In this document: positions 27,479 through 36,509 of the stretch, piece after piece
How positions within the stretch are numbered: position 1 is the stretch's first letter
Layout of the letters: each line of letters begins with the position of its first letter
Assembly (NCBI RefSeq): GCF_002157685.2
Contig: NZ_AP026738.1
Coordinates: 5,270,001 to 5,334,000, forward strand
Source of the DNA: Comamonas thiooxydans
Lineage (GTDB): Bacteria; Pseudomonadota; Gammaproteobacteria; Burkholderiales; Burkholderiaceae_C
Direction of reading: 5' to 3'
Length of the DNA stretch: 64,000 nucleotides
The notes under the pieces: model-generated
What the model saw: only the letters and a program-made list of their open reading frames with translations
Told to the model about the DNA's origin: nothing
Databases searched by the model: none
Position numbers and translations under genes: made by a program

Positions 27479-28401
27479 TGCCCGCTCTGCAATTGCGCCT
27501 GCAACTGCAGGCAGTGCTGCCAGACCCGAGGATCGAACAGCAGCTGCATATGCGCTGCATCGTCGACCTGACGGCACTGCGCATTCGGCAGGACAGCCAG
27601 GTCGGGAGGAAAGACGATGTTGTCGCTGCTGCTGCACCAGCAGCTGAATGAAACATCCCGGGGCGGCGGCCCCAGCCGCTGCAGCCAGTCGCTGCCCTCG
27701 CGCATGTCCACGGCCGGCAGGCGCTGCGCAAACCGCGCCAGCCAGGCCCCGCCATGCGGCGTGGCCACGGTGACCACATGGGCTGCATAGCGCGCACGCT
27801 CGTCGGCATCGAGCCGCTTGAGCCAGGCCCTCACCACCAGACCGCCCATGCTGTGCGCGACCAGAAGAGGGGCACAGCCGGTTTGCTGGACCATGGCTTT
27901 CACGCATCTGTCGAGATCGTCCACCATGGCATCGACAGGACTGCCATGAGCAGGCTCCAGCGTCACGGCCATGCAGGGAATGCCGCGTGCCTTGAGCCCG
28001 CGCAGCCAGACGGCCCACACGGCACGGTTGCAGAAATAGCCATGCACCAGCACCACGCCCACCTGCCCTTGCACCTGCTTGCCCTCGCGATCCACAGGCA
28101 CTCCGTCGGGCTCTGCATGTTCGCCAAAAGGAATCTGCCAGCCAAACAGCCGCCAGGCCCAGCGCCACTCGGCAAACCAGGCCCGCAGCGCGACCATGGC
28201 AGGCGGCAGCGGCAAGCCACGACTGCGCAGCACCGCACGCATCATCAGCATCTGCGTGCCCAGTTGCAGCCCGGCTCCGCTCGCAATCATCCCCGCGCCC
28301 AGCAGTGCCACAGCAACCGAGCGCGGCCACCAATAGCTGCACCAGAGCGACAGCGCCAGCCAGCTCCCCATCACCACACAGCGCCAGAACCAGGTATTCA
28401 A
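27418..28401 (-). CDS. alpha/beta hydrolase, lipase-like, membrane-anchored
   Basis: The 327-residue protein has two N-terminal hydrophobic helices (about 5-50) and then a lipase-type alpha/beta hydrolase. It shows the oxyanion motif VLVHGY (117-122), nucleophile elbow AHSMGG with S184, D260 (SSSDNIV) and H284 (DDAAHMQLL). This resembles EstA-like triacylglycerol lipases, but the substrate is unknown. The last 30 residues are low-complexity alanine/glycine and lie over the end of the convergent channel gene, so this tail may be recent. Confidence 0.86.
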   Translation of the reverse strand: MNTWFWRCVVMGSWLALSLWCSYWWPRSVAVALLGAGMIASGAGLQLGTQMLMMRAVLRSRGLPLPPAMVALRAWFAEWRWAWRLFGWQIPFGEHAEPDGVPVDREGKQVQGQVGVVLVHGYFCNRAVWAVWLRGLKARGIPCMAVTLEPAHGSPVDAMVDDLDRCVKAMVQQTGCAPLLVAHSMGGLVVRAWLKRLDADERARYAAHVVTVATPHGGAWLARFAQRLPAVDMREGSDWLQRLGPPPRDVSFSCWCSSSDNIVFPPDLAVLPNAQCRQVDDAAHMQLLFDPRVWQHCLQLQAQLQSGHQAAEGGASVADAGARACGS

Positions 28402-28415
28402 AGCTGCTCCTCCTC

Positions 28416-28433
28416 AGAACGTGTTTGCGTTCT
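28416..28433. repeat. Dispersed palindrome AGAACG-N6-CGTTCT, copy 1
   Basis: AGAACGTGTTTGCGTTCT, an inverted repeat with a 6-bp centre, lies 15 bp upstream of the hydrolase start codon. An almost identical copy is at 48401-48418 and a shortened one at 37319-37330. Its role is unknown. Confidence 0.75.
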
Positions 28434-28605
28434 TGGACCCAGCGTAGCAAGCATGCCGCTCAACGCCTAGGACAAGCCCCCGTAGACCCTGACAGACCGC
28501 ATCCGCAGAATCAGCCGCAGCGCAGGTTTTGCACGCTGGCCTTCTTTGTTCAACCCGCCGCCCGCTTCCCTGGACGACGAGCGGCTTCTGCAAGGTACCT
28601 CTTCT

Positions 28606-30315
28606 ATGGACGCTGCCGCTCCCTGGTTCAAGAACTATCCGCCCAACGTGCCGCACGATGTGCAGCCCGAGCAGTACCGCTCGCTGGTGCACCTGCTCGA
28701 AGAAGCCTTCAGCCAGCATGCAGAGCGGCCGTTTTCGGTCTGCATGGACCGCTGGATGAGCTATGCCGAGCTGGACAGGCTATCCGCACAGATGGGAGCC
28801 TGGCTGCAGAGCCTGGGCCTGGAGCCAGGGGCGCGCGTGGCCATCATGCTGCCCAACGTGCCGCAGTTCGCCGTCAGCATGGCCGGCGTGCTGCGTGCAG
28901 GCTTTACCTGCGTCAACGTCAACCCGCTCTACACCGCGCGCGAGCTGGAGCATCAGCTCAAGGACTCGGGTGCCACGGCCATCATCATCCTGGAAAACTT
29001 TGCCCACACCCTGGCCCAGGTGCTGGAGCGCAGCCATATCCGCCATATCTGCCTGACCAGCATGGGCGATCTGCTCGGCGGCCTGTACGGCAGCTGGATC
29101 ACCTTTGCCGTGCGCCATCTGGCCAAGATGGTGCCGGCCTTCGACCTGCCCCTTGGCCCGGATTCAGGCGCCGGCAGCCAGCAGCGCCAGGTCACCCATT
29201 TCGGCAAGGCGCTGGCCGAGGGCGCTGGACGCAAGCTCATCCCCAGCACGGCCACGCTGGACTCGATTGCCTTTCTGCAATACACGGGCGGCACCACAGG
29301 CCTGTCCAAGGGGGCGGTACTGACCCATCGCAATATCGTCGCCGCCACGCTGCAGGCCCATACCTGGTTCACCCCTGCGCTGGAAGGCAGGGTCAAGGCC
29401 AATGAAACCCATATCGTGGCGGCCTTGCCGCTCTATCACATCTTCGCGCTCACCGTGAGCCTGTTCGCCATGCGACTGGGCGGCAGCCTGAGCCTGATCC
29501 CCAATCCGCGCGATATCCCGAAATTCGTCAAGGTGCTCAAGAAGCGGCCCTTCCATGTGCTGCCAGCCGTGAACACCTTGTTCAATGCGCTGCTCAACAA
29601 CCCGGAGTTCCGCCAGCTCGATTTCTCGCAGTTGTTCATCTCCCAGGCCGGCGGCATGGCGGCATCCGAAGGCACGGCGCGTCAGTGGCAGCAGACCACG
29701 GGCTGCGCCATGATAGAAGGCTGGGGCATGAGCGAGACCTGCGCCATAGGCACAAACAATCCCGTCACCAACAAGGAGTTCACCGGCACCATAGGCCTGC
29801 CTCTGCCCAGCATCTCGGTCGCCATCAAGGACGATGAAGGCCGCAACCTGCCCAACGGCCAGGCGGGAGAGCTGTGCATCAAGGGCCCCAACGTCATGCA
29901 CAGCTACTACAACCAGCCTGCAGAGACCGCCAAGGCCTTCACGGCCGATGGCTATATGCGCACCGGCGATATCGGTGTGCTGGACGACGAGGGATACACC
30001 CGCATCATCGACCGCAAAAAGGACATGATGGTGGTCAGCGGCTTCAACGTCTATCCGAACGAGCTGGAAAACGTCATCTCCATGTGCCCCGGCGTGCTCG
30101 AATGTGCAGCCGTGGGCGTCAAGGACGATCAGCAGGGCGAATCCATCAAGGTCTATGTGGTGCGCAGCGACCCCTCGCTGACGGAGGATCGGGTCATGCG
30201 CTACTGCCAGGAGCAGTTGACCGGCTACAAACGGCCACGCTATATCGAGTTTCGCGACGAGCTGCCCAAGACCAATGTGGGCAAGATCCTGAGGCGCGAG
30301 CTGCGGTCGAACTGA
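28606..30315 (+). CDS. fadD: long-chain fatty acid-CoA ligase
   Basis: FadD (569 residues) activates fatty acids to acyl-CoA with ATP. The AMP-binding P-loop YTGGTTGLSKGA begins at about residue 226. The block GWGMSETCAIGTNNP, the hinge YMRTGDIG and DRKKDMMVVSGFNVYP, and the catalytic lysine near the end (KTNVGKILRREL) are present. ATG 28606 matches the family start; the frame extends 60 bp further without support. It is divergent from the hydrolase gene and followed by the tRNA genes after 66 bp. Confidence 0.94.
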   Translation: MDAAAPWFKNYPPNVPHDVQPEQYRSLVHLLEEAFSQHAERPFSVCMDRWMSYAELDRLSAQMGAWLQSLGLEPGARVAIMLPNVPQFAVSMAGVLRAGFTCVNVNPLYTARELEHQLKDSGATAIIILENFAHTLAQVLERSHIRHICLTSMGDLLGGLYGSWITFAVRHLAKMVPAFDLPLGPDSGAGSQQRQVTHFGKALAEGAGRKLIPSTATLDSIAFLQYTGGTTGLSKGAVLTHRNIVAATLQAHTWFTPALEGRVKANETHIVAALPLYHIFALTVSLFAMRLGGSLSLIPNPRDIPKFVKVLKKRPFHVLPAVNTLFNALLNNPEFRQLDFSQLFISQAGGMAASEGTARQWQQTTGCAMIEGWGMSETCAIGTNNPVTNKEFTGTIGLPLPSISVAIKDDEGRNLPNGQAGELCIKGPNVMHSYYNQPAETAKAFTADGYMRTGDIGVLDDEGYTRIIDRKKDMMVVSGFNVYPNELENVISMCPGVLECAAVGVKDDQQGESIKVYVVRSDPSLTEDRVMRYCQEQLTGYKRPRYIEFRDELPKTNVGKILRRELRSN

Positions 30316-30381
30316 GTTTTTTCAGAAAATTTACGAGTTTTCCCGAAGACCTCCAAAGTTGCTGCTAGAATTGCGGTCTTC

Positions 30382-30456
30382 GGGTGATTAGCTCAGCGGT
30401 AGAGCACTGCCTTCACACGGCAGGGGTCACATGTTCGATCCATGTATCACCCACCA
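30382..30456 (+). tRNA. tRNA-Val (CAC), copy 1
   Basis: A full cloverleaf of 75 nt with encoded CCA. The acceptor stem is GGGTGAT / ATCACCC, the D-arm is GCTCAGCGGTAGAGC, and the anticodon stem CTGCC / GGCAG carries loop TTCACAC, giving anticodon CAC for valine GTG. The T-arm is ACATG / CATGT with loop TTCGATC. A -10-like TAGAAT lies 11 bp upstream (30366-30371). Confidence 0.97.
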
Positions 30457-30462
30457 GTTATT

Positions 30463-30537
30463 GCGTGATTAGCTCAGCGGTAGAGCACTGCCTTCACACG
30501 GCAGGGGTCACATGTTCGATCCATGTATCACGCACCA
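30463..30537 (+). tRNA. tRNA-Val (CAC), copy 2
   Basis: A second 75-nt tRNA with encoded CCA begins 6 bp after the first, so both are probably processed from one transcript. It is identical except for the acceptor stem, GCGTGAT / ATCACGC. Position 2 is C instead of G and position 71 is G instead of C, a compensated pair. Confidence 0.97.
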
Positions 30538-30541
30538 GACA

Positions 30542-30575
30542 AGCCTCTTGAGTCATAGCCTCAAGAGGCTTTTTC
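30542..30575 (+). terminator. Rho-independent terminator of the tRNA-Val operon
   Basis: An 11-bp stem AGCCTCTTGAG / CTCAAGAGGCT with a 7-nt loop is followed by TTTTCTTTT, starting 4 bp after the second CCA end. Confidence 0.93.
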
Positions 30576-30653
30576 TTTTGTCTGCCTGCAATCCAGCGCC
30601 CTTGCATAATGGATCTTCCGCACAAGGCTCGGCCTGACAACAAGAAGATTGCT

Positions 30654-31106
30654 ATGAGAGAGACACCCACACTGACCTGGGGCGACGCGCTGCTGATGGG
30701 ACACGGCCCCATGGACGAAATTCACCAGGAATTCGTGCAACTGGCAGGCCGGCTCGAAACCGCCAGCGACGAGCAGCTGTCCGGGCTGCTCCAAGCCATG
30801 GAGGCCCATCTGCAGCACCACTTTGCCGAAGAGGACCAGTGGATGCTGAGCACCGGCTTCCCGCCACGCGACTGCCATATCGACGAACATGCGGCCGTGC
30901 TCAAGTCGGTGGCAGAAGTCCGCGTCAAGCTCGCCGAAGGCAATGTAGCCCTTTGCCGCGATCTGACCCGGGCCCTGGTGGACTGGTTTCCCGGCCATGC
31001 GACACATCTCGATTCGGCCCTGGCGCACTGGCTGTCCAAGCAGCGCTTTGGCGGCAAACCCGTGGTGATTCGCCGCAACATCCTGTCTTCGGCCGAATCG
31101 CACTGA
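30654..31106 (+). CDS. bacteriohemerythrin-like protein
   Basis: The 150-residue four-helix protein has all expected di-iron ligands: H24 (DEIHQEF), H56 and E60 (HFAEE), H75 and H79 (HIDEH), H115 and D120 (HATHLD). It binds oxygen reversibly or senses it; the exact role is not shown. It has no signal peptide or fused output domain. ATG 30654 puts the first helix in the right place. It follows the tRNA terminator, so has its own promoter, and is 84 bp upstream of the MBL hydrolase gene. Confidence 0.9.
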   Translation: MRETPTLTWGDALLMGHGPMDEIHQEFVQLAGRLETASDEQLSGLLQAMEAHLQHHFAEEDQWMLSTGFPPRDCHIDEHAAVLKSVAEVRVKLAEGNVALCRDLTRALVDWFPGHATHLDSALAHWLSKQRFGGKPVVIRRNILSSAESH

Positions 31107-31190
31107 GCAGCCCGCCCGCGCGACAGCTGCGCGATGAGCGGTCTGCTAGGCTTGTGCAAAACACAAAGCACCGCACAGGAGACCTGCCCG

Positions 31191-32153
31191 ATGAATGCAT
31201 CCCCGACAACGCATGTCCCACTGCCACCCGGCATGACCGTGCTGGAGCGCGGCTGGCTGTCGGCCAACAATATCGTCTTTGCCGCGCAAGCTGGCGATGC
31301 CGAAGGTGCTGCCGTCATCGACACCGGCTATGTCACGCACTCCGCACAAACACTGGCGCTGATCGAAAGCACGCTGGAAGGTCAGCCGCTGGCGCGCATT
31401 CTCAACACCCATCTGCACAGCGACCATTGCGGCGGCAATGCCGCGCTGCAACAGGCTTATCCACAGGTGCAGACCTTTATCGCACCGGGTCAGGCCGAAC
31501 AGGTGCGCAACTGGGACGAGGCCGCCCTCAGCTATGCCCCCACGGGCCAGGAATGCCCGCGCTTTGCCGTCACGGGCCTGCTGCGGCCCGGCAGCACGGT
31601 GCGCCTGTCGGGGCGCGACTGGCAGATCCATGCAGCTCCCGGCCATGATCCGCATTCGGTGATTCTGTTCGAGCCCGAAAGCCGCACCCTGATCTCTGCC
31701 GATGCACTATGGGAGAACGGCTTTGGCGTGGTCTTCCCCGAGATCGAAGGCATTGCTGCCTTTGACGAGGTCGCCGCGACCCTGGACGTCATCGAGCGCC
31801 TGGAGCCCCGCCTTGTCGTGCCCGGACACGGCGGCTTGTTTGGCGATGTGCAGGCGGCTCTGGGCATTGCCCGCAAGCGGCTGGCAGGCTTTGTCCAGGC
31901 TCCAGAACGCCATGCCAGCTATGCTGCCAAGGTACTGCTCAAATACAAGCTGCTGGAGTGGCAAAGCATCAGAGTGCAGGATCTGCAGGACTGGGTTCAT
32001 GCCACCCCCTACTTCGGCACCCTGCACCAAGGCTACTTCGATGCCCAAACGGTACAGCAATGGCTGGACAGCCTGATCGAGAGCCTGGTGGCCAGCGGCG
32101 CGGCCGAGCTGCGGCGCGATGCAACCGGTACTCCCATCCTGCTCAATCAGTGA
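31191..32153 (+). CDS. MBL-fold metallo-hydrolase
   Basis: The 320-residue protein carries the zinc motif HLHSDH (H74, H76, D78, H79) with GG after it, and further ligands in PGHDPHSVILF and VVPGHGGLF. An extra C-terminal winged-helix-like region (about 225-320) is as in lactamase-B-2-like hydrolases. ATG 31191 has AGGAG upstream. There is no signal peptide, so it is cytoplasmic. The substrate is unknown. It lies directly after the hemerythrin gene on the same strand. Confidence 0.88.
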   Translation: MNASPTTHVPLPPGMTVLERGWLSANNIVFAAQAGDAEGAAVIDTGYVTHSAQTLALIESTLEGQPLARILNTHLHSDHCGGNAALQQAYPQVQTFIAPGQAEQVRNWDEAALSYAPTGQECPRFAVTGLLRPGSTVRLSGRDWQIHAAPGHDPHSVILFEPESRTLISADALWENGFGVVFPEIEGIAAFDEVAATLDVIERLEPRLVVPGHGGLFGDVQAALGIARKRLAGFVQAPERHASYAAKVLLKYKLLEWQSIRVQDLQDWVHATPYFGTLHQGYFDAQTVQQWLDSLIESLVASGAAELRRDATGTPILLNQ

Positions 32154-32160
32154 GGAACGC

Positions 32161-32436
32161 TCAGCGCTGCACAGTGGCGGCAACCAGCCGCATGACCAGC
32201 GGACGCACCAGCACCACGCAGGCAAAGGCCGAAGGCATGGCCAGTGCATAGGCCTTGAGCACTCGCCACCCGTAGCCTGCGCTCAGGCCGCCGTTGGCAG
32301 CCACGATGATGCAGCACATGAGGAAGGCCATGATCAGCGCCATGTAGAAGGCAAACACCAGGGGTGTGTAGCGCTTGTGCAGCTTGCGACGCCATATTGC
32401 GGCGGACCGGGAAGGCCTGTCTCCCTCTTCAGTCAT
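32161..32436 (-). CDS. DUF2798 small membrane protein
   Basis: This 91-residue protein has a basic N-terminus and two membrane helices (VFAFYMALIMAFLMCCIIVA and LAMPSAFACVVLVRPLVMRLV), matching DUF2798 in length and layout. Its start overlaps the upstream siderophore-reductase gene by 8 bp, indicating coupled translation. The function of the family is unknown. Its place here suggests a link to iron or siderophore handling. Confidence 0.82.
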   Translation of the reverse strand: MTEEGDRPSRSAAIWRRKLHKRYTPLVFAFYMALIMAFLMCCIIVAANGGLSAGYGWRVLKAYALAMPSAFACVVLVRPLVMRLVAATVQR

Positions 32437-33220
32437 TCGCGCTCAGCTCCTCGTGGTGGGCGGCCTCACCCTGCTTCCAATAGGACGCAATCCGCATGCG
32501 CTTGGGATTGGCACCGGGCTTGGCCAGAATGCGCTTGCGCAGATCGGCCATGGCACGATTCTCGCCCGCCGCCCAGACAAAGCCGTCGCCTTCAGGCAGT
32601 TCCAGCGCATCCACAGCATCGGCCAGCGAACTCACCCATTGCAGGTCCAGCGCTGCAGCGCTACTCCAGTGGCGTTGATCGACTTGATTGCCGATCTGCA
32701 CCCGCACGATGGCGCGGCTGCCGGCCGGCAGTTCCGCCAGGCGGCGCTCCATGGCGGGCATGGCGCTTTCATCGCCCAGCAGCACATGCCAGTCCAGATC
32801 GGCGGGCACGACCAGGCTGCCGCGCGGGCCGGCCAGGCCCAGCCACTGGCCGACGGGGGCTGTGCGCGCCCATTCCACGGCGGGGCCCGAGCCATGCTCG
32901 GCGAACTCCAGCTGCAGCGTGTTGCGGGCGGCGTCGTAGTTGAGCGGCGTGTAATCGCGCATGGTGGGGCGCTCGCCGTCGATATGCGGGCGACCGTCGA
33001 CCATCTGCGGCAGATTGGGCTTGTCCATCCCGGCCTGGGGCAGGATGAGCTTGGTGTGATCGTCAAAGCCCGCGCTGACAAAGCCTGCCAATTCGGGGCC
33101 GCCCACGGTCAGGCGGATAAAGCCGGGGCTGAGCTGCTCGCGCGCCAGCAGCTGCACATGGCGGGAGCGAAATTCGTGGCGTACACGCTGCATGATGGAC
33201 ACTGTCTCGGTGTTGGACAT
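32429..33220 (-). CDS. siderophore-interacting protein (ferric-siderophore reductase)
   Basis: The 263-residue flavoprotein belongs to the ViuB/SIP family that reduces Fe(III)-siderophores in the cytoplasm. The FAD-binding motif MRDYTPLNYD (R and Y-T) lies near residue 85. The C-terminal NAD(P)H part ends with YWKQGEAAHHEE, a hallmark of SIPs. ATG 33220 is chosen; ATG 33229 is an alternative, and neither has a strong ribosome-binding site. It is divergent from marR across two palindromic operators and precedes DUF2798. Confidence 0.92.
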   Translation of the reverse strand: MSNTETVSIMQRVRHEFRSRHVQLLAREQLSPGFIRLTVGGPELAGFVSAGFDDHTKLILPQAGMDKPNLPQMVDGRPHIDGERPTMRDYTPLNYDAARNTLQLEFAEHGSGPAVEWARTAPVGQWLGLAGPRGSLVVPADLDWHVLLGDESAMPAMERRLAELPAGSRAIVRVQIGNQVDQRHWSSAAALDLQWVSSLADAVDALELPEGDGFVWAAGENRAMADLRKRILAKPGANPKRMRIASYWKQGEAAHHEELSAND

Positions 33221-33232
33221 GATTTTCATTAA

Positions 33233-33247
33233 GTTGATAAAGTCCAC
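33233..33247. promoter_or_regulatory. Candidate MarR operator, site 1
   Basis: GTTGATAAAGTCCAC matches the perfect palindrome of site 2 at 12 of 15 positions. It lies 13-27 bp upstream of the reductase start codon, where a bound repressor would block initiation. Confidence 0.65.
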
Positions 33248-33264
33248 GAAATATCCCTTAATAA

Positions 33265-33279
33265 GTTGACTAAGTCAAC
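33265..33279. promoter_or_regulatory. Candidate MarR operator, site 2
   Basis: GTTGACTAAGTCAAC is a perfect 7+1+7 palindrome 18 bp upstream of the marR start. Its centre is 32 bp (about three helical turns) from that of site 1, placing both on the same face of the DNA, as expected for cooperating dimers. Confidence 0.75.
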
Positions 33280-33296
33280 AAACAACCTTTCCCACC

Positions 33297-33740
33297 ATGA
33301 GTTCATCCATCGCTGCCGATGTGTTCGAGGTGCTGCACGATCTGCTGCACCTGTTTCGCGCGCGCCTGCTTCAGTCGCTTGAAGCGGTGCAACCGGGGCT
33401 GACCTTCAACGAATTCCGTATCCTCATGCACACCGGTCGCCACCCCGGCATCACGCAAAAGGAACTGGTCGAGCACAGCCATACCGACAAGGCCCAGATG
33501 GCGCGCACCCTGGCCCAGCTGCAGGACAAGGGCTGGCTGGAGCGCTCGGCCAGCGAAGCCGACAAGCGCGTGCGCTGCCTGCAACTCAGCACCCGAGGGC
33601 AGCAGTTGTTCGACCAGCTCAGACACCGGCGCGAACAGATAGCCACCGAACTGCTCAGCGGCACGCCTGCAGCCCAGCAGGCCTTGCTGCATGAACTGCT
33701 GCGGCAGGCACTGGACGGCGCCCAGGCGACGCGACCGTAA
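33297..33740 (+). CDS. MarR-family regulator
   Basis: This is a 147-residue MarR protein with the winged HTH in KELVEHSHTDKAQMARTLAQ, a wing of SASEADKRVRCLQLS, and helical dimer ends. It faces the siderophore-reductase gene; the two operator-like palindromes in the spacer suggest it represses both directions. The ligand is unknown. A hairpin AAGCAGC / GCTGCTT (33757-33778) after the stop may serve as its terminator. Confidence 0.9.
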   Translation: MSSSIAADVFEVLHDLLHLFRARLLQSLEAVQPGLTFNEFRILMHTGRHPGITQKELVEHSHTDKAQMARTLAQLQDKGWLERSASEADKRVRCLQLSTRGQQLFDQLRHRREQIATELLSGTPAAQQALLHELLRQALDGAQATRP

Positions 33741-34080
33741 GGACTCTCAAAAAATGAAGCAGCCAGCGCATGCTGCTTGTTGATTTCAACGGTCTATCGC
33801 CCTGAGATGCAGCAATGAAAGGCGGTAGCCGCTCTCATATCCGAAGTGAAGCGAGTGCCCGCCTATCACGACCATGTTGTCCTGCAACAACGCAAGACTC
33901 TTTTCTTCGTAAATTTTCGCAAAGTTATATTAAGAATCATTATCATTTAATGCATTCGTACCCGAATACGCTTTAGCCAGCCAGGACTCGCCAGCACGCC
34001 CTCCAGCGTCTGCGGCCGCATCACAAGTGCAGACAGCCCATACCCGCCAGCCAACTGTCTTCACTTCTAGTCCTTTCAAC
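33741..34080. other. Intergenic region upstream of the Fiu-type receptor
   Basis: These 340 bp contain no gene. They hold the hairpin after marR (33757-33778) and an AT-rich promoter zone with a Fur-box-like sequence (33927-33944). A leader of about 130 nt runs to the receptor start. Confidence 0.7.
33927..33944 (+). promoter_or_regulatory. Fur box
   Basis: ATATTAAGAATCATTATC (its complement starts GATAATGATTCTTA) matches most of the 19-bp Fur consensus GATAATGATAATCATTATC. It lies 137 bp before the receptor start, so the receptor is expected to be repressed when iron is plentiful. Confidence 0.75.
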
Positions 34081-36438
34081 ATGGCTCAATCCAACATCTA
34101 TATCCAAAGCCGCAAGCATTCCGCAGGTCGCTTGCCTTCCTCCGCCGGTCTGGTCGCCTGCGCCACCGTGCTGGCCGGTGCCACCCTAGCACTGCCAGCG
34201 CAAGCCCAGTCCACAGAAACCACGCTCAAGGAAGTCAAGGTGGAAGGCAAGGCCGACACCGGCTACACGCCCGGCCAGCTGTCCTCGCCCAAGTTCACCC
34301 AGCCGCTGGTCAACACCACGCAGACCGTCAACGTCATCAAGGAGCAACTGCTGCAGGAGCAAGGCGCTACCACGCTGACCGAGGCGCTGCGCAATGTGCC
34401 CGGCGCCGGCACCTTCTACGCGGGCGAGAACGGCAACACCAGCACAGGCGACGCCGTCTATATGCGCGGCTTCGACAGCTCCAGCAGCATCTATGTGGAC
34501 GGCGTGCGCGACATAGGCTCGATCTCGCGCGATATGTTCAACATCGACCAAGTCGAAGTCACCAAGGGCCCGGCCGGCACCGACTACGGCCGCAGCGCCC
34601 CCACCGGCGCTATCAATCTGGTGAGCAAGCAGGCCAATCTGAACAACAGTTTCGGCGGCTCCCTGGGCCTGGGTTCGGCCAGCTACAAGCGCGCCAGCAT
34701 CGACCTGAATCGCGTCATCAATGCCGAGACCGGCACGGCCGTACGTCTGAACGCCATGGCGCAGGACGCCAATGTGGCGGGCCGCAACGGCATCGAGAAC
34801 GACCGCTGGGGCATTGCGCCTTCGATTGCCTTCGGCCTGAACTCGCCCACCCGCGTGTTCGTGAACCTGCTGCACATCAAGCAGAGCAATGTGCCCGACG
34901 GCGGCGTTGCCACCATCGGCCTGCCCGGCTACACCTCGCCCGACGCTGCAGGCTATGCAGGCCGCCGCGCCTTTCTGGATTCTGCAGCACGCGTCAACAG
35001 CAAGAACTTCTACGGCACGGCCTCCGACCACGACGATGTGACGGCCACCATGGCCACGCTGAAGGTGGAGCATGACTTCTCGTCCACCACCAAGCTGCGC
35101 AACACCACGCGCTGGGGCGAGACCAAGCAGGACTATCTGCTCTCGGCCATCATGGGCCAGGGATATTCTGTGGGCGGCGTGCTTGGCAGCAATGGTCTGC
35201 AGACTCCCAACCCCGCCGATCCATCCACATGGTCAATGGCGCGGCTCATCAACACCAAGGATCAGGTCAACCGCATCCTGACCAACCAGACCAATCTGAA
35301 CACCAGCCTTGCCACCGGCAGCGTGCAGCATGATCTGAGCCTGGGCCTGGAGCTGACGCGCGAGGAACAGACCAATTACGGCTTGGTGACCTCAGGCTCA
35401 GTGCCTACCCGGGTCAGCGTATACAACCCTGACTCCAGCGTCACGCTGCCTGCCTATGTACGCAACGGCGCGGACAGCAAGGGCAAGACCGACACCGTGG
35501 CGCTGTATGCCTTCGACACGCTGAAGTTCAACGACCAGTGGCAAGCCAATCTGGGCCTGCGTCTGGACCGCTACAAGACCTCGTACAACGCCATGGCGGT
35601 CTGCACGGCCACCTCGACCACCCAACCCTGCGGCAGCAACCCTGCTGGCACCGTGGTGCCCACCACGTCGGACGGCCTGAGCAAATCCGGCACCTTGCTG
35701 AGCTGGAAGGCCGGCCTGCTCTACAAGCCCGCCCCCAATGGCAGCGTGTACATGAACTACGCGCTCTCGCAACAGCCACCGGGCGGCAGCAACTTTGCGC
35801 TGTCGGCCGCGGTGAACAATGCCGCCAACCCCAATATGGACCCGCAAAAGGCCAAGACGCTGGAGCTGGGCAGCAAATGGGAGCTGGCGGAAAAGAATCT
35901 GATGCTCAGCGGCGCGCTGTTCCGCACCGAAGTGACCAACGAGATCGTCACCAACTCCGACGGCACCGTGGGCCAGACCGGCAAGAAGATCGTGCAGGGC
36001 CTGGAGCTGGGCGTGATCGGCCAGATCAACAAGGCCTGGGGCGTGAGCGCAGGCTACACCGTGCAGAACACCAAGGTCGACACCGGTGCCCTGGTGGCAG
36101 CCGACGCCAGCAACGGCCTGACCTATACGCCCAAGAATGCCTTCAGCCTGTGGAGCACCTACCAGTTGCCCTTCGGCCTGACGGTCGGCGGTGGCGCGCG
36201 CTATGCGGGCGGCCTCAAGCGCGGCACGGACGGCGCCGTGGGCACGCCCAACCACACGGACTCCTACTGGGTGTTTGACGCCATGGCCAGCTACCGCGTG
36301 AACAAGAATCTGGACATCCAGCTCAATGTCTTCAATCTGTTCGACAAGGACTATGTGGCGGCCATCAACAAGAGCGGCTACCGCTACTTCCCCGGCATTG
36401 CACGCTCGGCCCGTCTGACTGCAAACTTCAAGTTCTGA
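34081..36438 (+). CDS. TonB-dependent siderophore receptor, Fiu/PiuA type
   Basis: The 785-residue outer-membrane receptor has a signal peptide (cleavage after ALPAQAQS, about residue 43), a TonB-box-like LKEVKVEG, a plug domain (about 60-190; [33 protein letters not shown]) and a 22-strand barrel ending in LTANFKF. Its plug and the piuC gene directly downstream match the Fiu/PiuA catecholate receptor group. It would import monomeric catecholates or related ferric complexes. A Fur box lies upstream. ATG 34081 gives a proper signal peptide; the longer frame does not. Confidence 0.92.
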   Translation: MAQSNIYIQSRKHSAGRLPSSAGLVACATVLAGATLALPAQAQSTETTLKEVKVEGKADTGYTPGQLSSPKFTQPLVNTTQTVNVIKEQLLQEQGATTLTEALRNVPGAGTFYAGENGNTSTGDAVYMRGFDSSSSIYVDGVRDIGSISRDMFNIDQVEVTKGPAGTDYGRSAPTGAINLVSKQANLNNSFGGSLGLGSASYKRASIDLNRVINAETGTAVRLNAMAQDANVAGRNGIENDRWGIAPSIAFGLNSPTRVFVNLLHIKQSNVPDGGVATIGLPGYTSPDAAGYAGRRAFLDSAARVNSKNFYGTASDHDDVTATMATLKVEHDFSSTTKLRNTTRWGETKQDYLLSAIMGQGYSVGGVLGSNGLQTPNPADPSTWSMARLINTKDQVNRILTNQTNLNTSLATGSVQHDLSLGLELTREEQTNYGLVTSGSVPTRVSVYNPDSSVTLPAYVRNGADSKGKTDTVALYAFDTLKFNDQWQANLGLRLDRYKTSYNAMAVCTATSTTQPCGSNPAGTVVPTTSDGLSKSGTLLSWKAGLLYKPAPNGSVYMNYALSQQPPGGSNFALSAAVNNAANPNMDPQKAKTLELGSKWELAEKNLMLSGALFRTEVTNEIVTNSDGTVGQTGKKIVQGLELGVIGQINKAWGVSAGYTVQNTKVDTGALVAADASNGLTYTPKNAFSLWSTYQLPFGLTVGGGARYAGGLKRGTDGAVGTPNHTDSYWVFDAMASYRVNKNLDIQLNVFNLFDKDYVAAINKSGYRYFPGIARSARLTANFKF

Positions 36439-36449
36439 TTGGAAGTTCT

Positions 36450-36509
36450 CCCCCTGAGGCGCTGACGCACCTTCCCCCTCTCTGGCGCTGGGCGCCGGAG
36501 GGGGACGAC
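36450..36509 (+). repeat. REP-like intergenic palindromic repeat, copy B
   Basis: The second copy of the element at 3556-3628 starts 12 bp after the receptor stop with CCCCCTGAGGCGCT. It has the same nested stem CCCCC...GGCGC / GCGCC...GGGGG, with a TGG loop instead of TGC. It sits in the fiu-piuC gap and may form a hairpin between the genes. Confidence 0.85.
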
